NCBI GenBank assembly: GCA_023213315.1
Contig: JAKCPI010031656.1
Span: 1 to 64,000 of the forward strand
DNA from: Euborellia annulipes
Taxonomy: Eukaryota > Arthropoda > Insecta > Dermaptera > Anisolabididae
Direction of reading: 5' to 3'
DNA: 64,000 nt
Position numbers and translations under genes: made by a program. Below, piece after piece: positions 60,273 to 64,000 of this stretch (the first letter of the stretch is position 1; the number at the start of each line of letters is the position of its first letter). The notes under the pieces were generated by a model that saw nothing but the letters and a program-made list of their open reading frames with translations, was not told the DNA's origin and did no database searches.

Positions 60273-61978
60273 AGGCACTTGATTTATTTAATCTTTAGAG
60301 ACCGTTCTAGAGCTACATTTCATGATATGTAGGACTAAAATTAAATATTTTCATTGTAATTTTAGCTCCGATGATTGCTTTAAATAAGACCAAAACGTCA
60401 GCACTTAAGAAACAATTCTTAAAGAAAAAATTTTGTTCTTATCTCTATTTTTTTATCTTAAGAAATTATACTGTCATAAAAACCTTTATACTTCTCTTTA
60501 ATTATACAGTGCGTCACGAAAAAATCAAGGAAAGGAATAATATTTCGATTAGGGAATACAAAAAAAGAGCCTCTTTTCTTACTCCCAAATAATTGATCTA
60601 GATATGTAAATTTGATTTAATTATAAAGAAAATAATAATTTTGATCATAAATGTGGGAAGGGGGATTGATTCTAGCCTGTGTTCAGGAAATATTTAATTG
60701 GCCGCTACTGCCTACATAACCGAATCAAATCATCATCCAGCGGAAGCCAAATTAAATTATCTGTAGCGAATTTTTAAAAATAATATAACATCTAATAATT
60801 TAAATAATAAATAATCAAATTAAATTTTAAATACGTCATCATTCACCCAAATGACTAGCTGATGCTTTGATTCTATTCAAAAACGATTATAAACATAAAA
60901 CGGGGCAATTAAGGAACACCTTTCAGACTTTCATGACAAGAAAATTATACATCTCGATGTTTTTTTTTCCTTTTAATGTTATAATTTTAAAAAGTATAAT
61001 GAGGTAATATTTCAGAGCAACAGGGTGGGTCCCAAGTCTTGGAATGCATCTAGAGGATGTGTGGCTTTATGGCCCTTTAAAGGGCCTGAGTCTTTCTAAT
61101 GGGATAATTAAACGCCGCTTGTTATAAAAACTTGTTACTGAACCATACAAGATGTATTTTATTAAAAAAAAAAAAAAAATTAATTAATTTTTAACGTGTT
61201 ATATAAACAAAGTTTATTATTAAAATGGGTTTATGTTAATAAATTTATAAATGTTGTATATAATAAATATATCTGCACTGAAGCACTCAGATGCACTCCG
61301 GAGATAAAGATAATATCATTAGCTAAGTTTAAATTGCGTGACGATGAAAACAAATATCAAGAAAATTCATTCCATTCATAAATAAACTTGTTTTTGTTAT
61401 AGATTAAATTTTTCTATTTTATTCTTATATAATACAAATACCACCTAATAAATATTCAAGATTAATAACTTCCAAAAGAATATATGTACTGATTTTGTAA
61501 AAAAAAAAATCCCTTTTAATTAAAATTTCAATTTAAATTTCTAAATAGGTTAGAAAACAGGTTACTGCTCAAATAATCATTTTTTTTTCAATTCAAAGCC
61601 TAGAGATAGCCCAAAAGCATAGAACATATTAAGATTCAAGAATTCGAGAAGTGATTTCTCAAGGATAAGAATATTATCCCACTCAAGCTTATGAATCATA
61701 ATTCATAATTGCACGATCCATTACGTTATTTAATTCTAACTCCAGCTTTTATATTATAATCATGGGGATAAACTAAAGCTATGTTTGGTTGTTTTCAGTT
61801 TAATGTTAATTAAATTATAGAGAGAATCATACTAGCTTGTTTTTTTTTCATCATCTTGGGTAATAAAACAATTAGGGATGCAAATAAACTCATTTGGTTT
61901 TAACAAATGAAATTAAATATAAAATAAACTGAAATTTGATCTCATCTAATTATATACATTTTTAATGTATTTATAACC

Positions 61979-62390
61979 AGGGTTGGGCAGGATCGTGATC
62001 CTTTTGGATTTAAATCCGAATATCAGATCCGATCAAGGATTTTCGGATCTGGATCGAAAACCTTTTTTTGGGGAAGATCTTGGATCTGGATCGAAATCAT
62101 TTTTGCTCTCTGGATCTAGGATCAGATTCATATCCTGGATTTTTGCGATCCTTTTCAAAGGATTGCCAATTCTTTAAATGTTTTTACTTTTTAATAAACA
62201 TATATCCTTTTGATTCTTCCAAACGCCTAAAAAGCCGGATCAGTCTGATTGCGGATCTGGATTTGGGGATCGGAACTGCGATCCCTTTTTCTAAATCGGA
62301 TTAGAGGATCGGATAGCCCGAGTTTGTCGGATTGCCGGATCGGATCGCTAATCCTTTTGCAGGATCGGATCGGTCCTAACTGCCCGGATT
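61979..62390. repeat. GATC-rich dispersed repeat, second copy
   Basis: It matches 6410-6670 through TTTTGCGATCCTTTTCAAAG, TTTTTACTTTTTAATAAA and CAAACGCCTAAAAA. It then continues with further GGATCGGAT words to about 62390, so this copy shows more of the family's end. Confidence 0.6.
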
Positions 62391-62450
62391 ACTAATCTAT
62401 TTTAATTTTTTTGCCCATCCCTGCATAGAATACTTTTTTAAAGTTTTTTC

Positions 62451-62622
62451 CTATTTTAGTAGCCAATAAAATTTCGAGAAGCGAACCTCTGATTATTAGG
62501 ACAAGCAGATCTTTATCTCTGTATTAAATGGATACTTTAAATATTTCTATGATCAGAGGTTCCCTTCCCGTCCCGAAAGATGAAATTTAATTTTATTGGC
62601 TATTAATTAATTTAGAAAAATA
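62451..62622. repeat. Short inverted-end element
   Basis: The left arm CTATTTTAGTAGCCAATAAA ... GCGAACCTCTGAT pairs with the right arm ATCAGAGGTTCCC ... TTTTATTGGCTATTAATTAA over about 50 bp with mismatches. It is MITE-like, with no coding capacity. Confidence 0.55.
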
Positions 62623-63913
62623 GGGACCTTACTTGACAAAAACAAACTGAAATTTAAAAGTAGAAAAAGGGCTCTTATCGTTTATTTTTAAAAATCCTCG
62701 AGGGGACCTTGCAGTACGATAGAACTACAGCCACTAAGATCGTTGCAGTGAAGGCAACATTTGATTATATCTCCAATTTATATACTAATATTGAATTGAT
62801 TTGTTGAAATCAAGGTTGATAGAGGAGCTTTGCTCTGACATCGTCGAATATCTAAGCAACATTGGATCCCACCTATATGTAGATTTAAAAACATGACAAT
62901 TTAGATCACAAGATTAAACTCTAGTGACAAGCAATCCATTCATTCCGATATTAGCTAGGTTAGAAAAGTACCGTTTTTTTTTTTATCATCAAACATTGAG
63001 CCAACTAAGAATTCATAATCTAAACAAATTTATAAAAAAAAATGGTTCATTCAATGGCTATTTTGAAACTAAAGAAAACAATTAATCACAACTATAAGGT
63101 CATGAAGAAAAAAATTACGAAAAAAAATGACAGAGGAATAATAAATTTTAATGTTGTATAAGCATTATAAAAATACTTTTTGAGAAATATGGGCCTTTTT
63201 TTTTTTTCATTCTTCCCCTTTAAATATGGGCCTTAAAACTGATTTTGCTTAGAAAGTGAATTGTTCTTGGAAATAGTAGAGATTTTCCAATTAATGCTCA
63301 AAGCATTTTCGATGTCAAAAAACGAACTCGTATTTTATTCAAGGAGTTTTAAATTAAACCTACACTCAAATGGTTACTCAATCTTCTATAATTCTCAATT
63401 TTTAATTAAAAATTATTTTATTCCTTGCTCGTATGGATTAATTGCGTGTTAGAATAATAACTTAATAAATATTCAATTAATATGCGCTACAAGTGTTAAA
63501 AAAAAAGTTTAAGTAAAAAAATATTATCCTCTCTCTTGTGCTTAATAAATTAATTGAATTTTCATTGAAAAGTAATAAAATAAAAAAAAAGATATTTTCA
63601 AAGATAATCAAATTTCTATCAGAGATTGCGATTAAGTTGTTAATATATTAGTATTAGTAACACCTCCCACTCTATCTTACAAGGTCAAAAGGTGTCGGTG
63701 AGTTATTTTTGTAAATTCTATCTTTATATATCAACATTTTTTATCTTTTCTCTAAAGGAAGCATCTCTGTCTTTTTATATCATTTTCCCATTTTTAATTT
63801 ATGTAATTCTTAAATTTTTATGAAATATTCTTTCGCATATGTCAGGCGTATATTGAGACAAATTTTTCGCAGTAGATGAGTTAAAATGTATTAGGATTAA
63901 AAAGATTTTGTAA

Positions 63914-64000
63914 TCGTCTAATATTAACAGAATTACTAATGCTATTGCCGAGTTCATTAATGCCAGGGATTCCAAGTATGTGAAAGATTTGATGATGGGA
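63914..64000 (+). other. Open frame running off the window end
   Basis: Twenty-nine codons read SSNINRITNAIAEFINARDS then KYVKDLMMG to the last base. The string ITNAIAEFI..RD resembles the N-terminal region of BED-finger/hAT transposase proteins. It is too short to call; the sequence beyond 64000 would decide. Confidence 0.2.

Larger units (their letters stand above)
54914..64000. other. Upstream synapsin intron or 5' flank, no exon recognised
   Basis: The domain-C exon at 54586-54913 starts in phase 0 after a TTTTAG acceptor, so at least one further exon must lie upstream. Reading both strands I found nothing resembling the preceding synapsin segment, so it is probably beyond 64000. The stretch contains the listed tandem and inverted repeats and MITEs. 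Between them (58000-59700, 60600-61900, 62650-63900) it is AT-rich without supported genes. Confidence 0.5.

Overview
This is a window of AT-rich animal nuclear DNA, most likely from an arthropod and probably an insect or other pancrustacean. The reasons are spliced genes with GT/AG introns, some only about 60 to 75 nt long, a synapsin whose last residues ([14 protein letters not shown]) are those of arthropod synapsins, and a very dense load of small DNA transposons. The species cannot be named from the sequence.

Layout: (1) 1169-1924, plus strand: a single-exon, SETMAR-type SET-domain histone methyltransferase with no transposase fused to it. (2) 4054-8019, plus strand: a complete 8-exon CIAO3/NARFL gene for cytosolic iron-sulfur protein assembly; the exons sum to an exact 480-residue frame. 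(3) 8672-13741, minus strand: a complete 3-exon SUMF1 (formylglycine-generating enzyme) gene, convergent with CIAO3 and about 650 bp from it, with a dead mariner element in its first intron. (4) 13742-21203: a gene-poor gap with one speculative signal-peptide exon. (5) 21204-54913, minus strand: the 3' part of a synapsin gene in five exons that all agree in phase (314 residues visible); its introns run up to 17 kb and are full of repeats. (6) 54914-64000: presumably synapsin 5' intron or upstream DNA; no further exon was recognised. The three complete genes are ordinary housekeeping or secretory-pathway genes with no sign of joint function.

The remaining sequence is mostly mobile DNA. Seven small hAT-type elements lie between direct 8-bp target duplications (six exact, one 7/8). 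Others are Tc1/mariner-type MITEs at TA, a TTAA-flanked MITE family, a MITE pair with 3-bp duplications, a family ending in a long palindrome, tRNA-derived SINE heads with a long variable arm, and several long inverted repeats.

The most interesting signal is a set of hammerhead-ribozyme-like motifs (CTGANGA, stem II, GAAAC, cleavage triplet, closing stem I). They occur in at least three repeat families and are often carried in inverted-repeat pairs; four keep the main core residues. An orphan spliced-looking exon on the plus strand inside a synapsin intron (42396-42491) also deserves checking. All calls are from reading the sequence; no database search was run.
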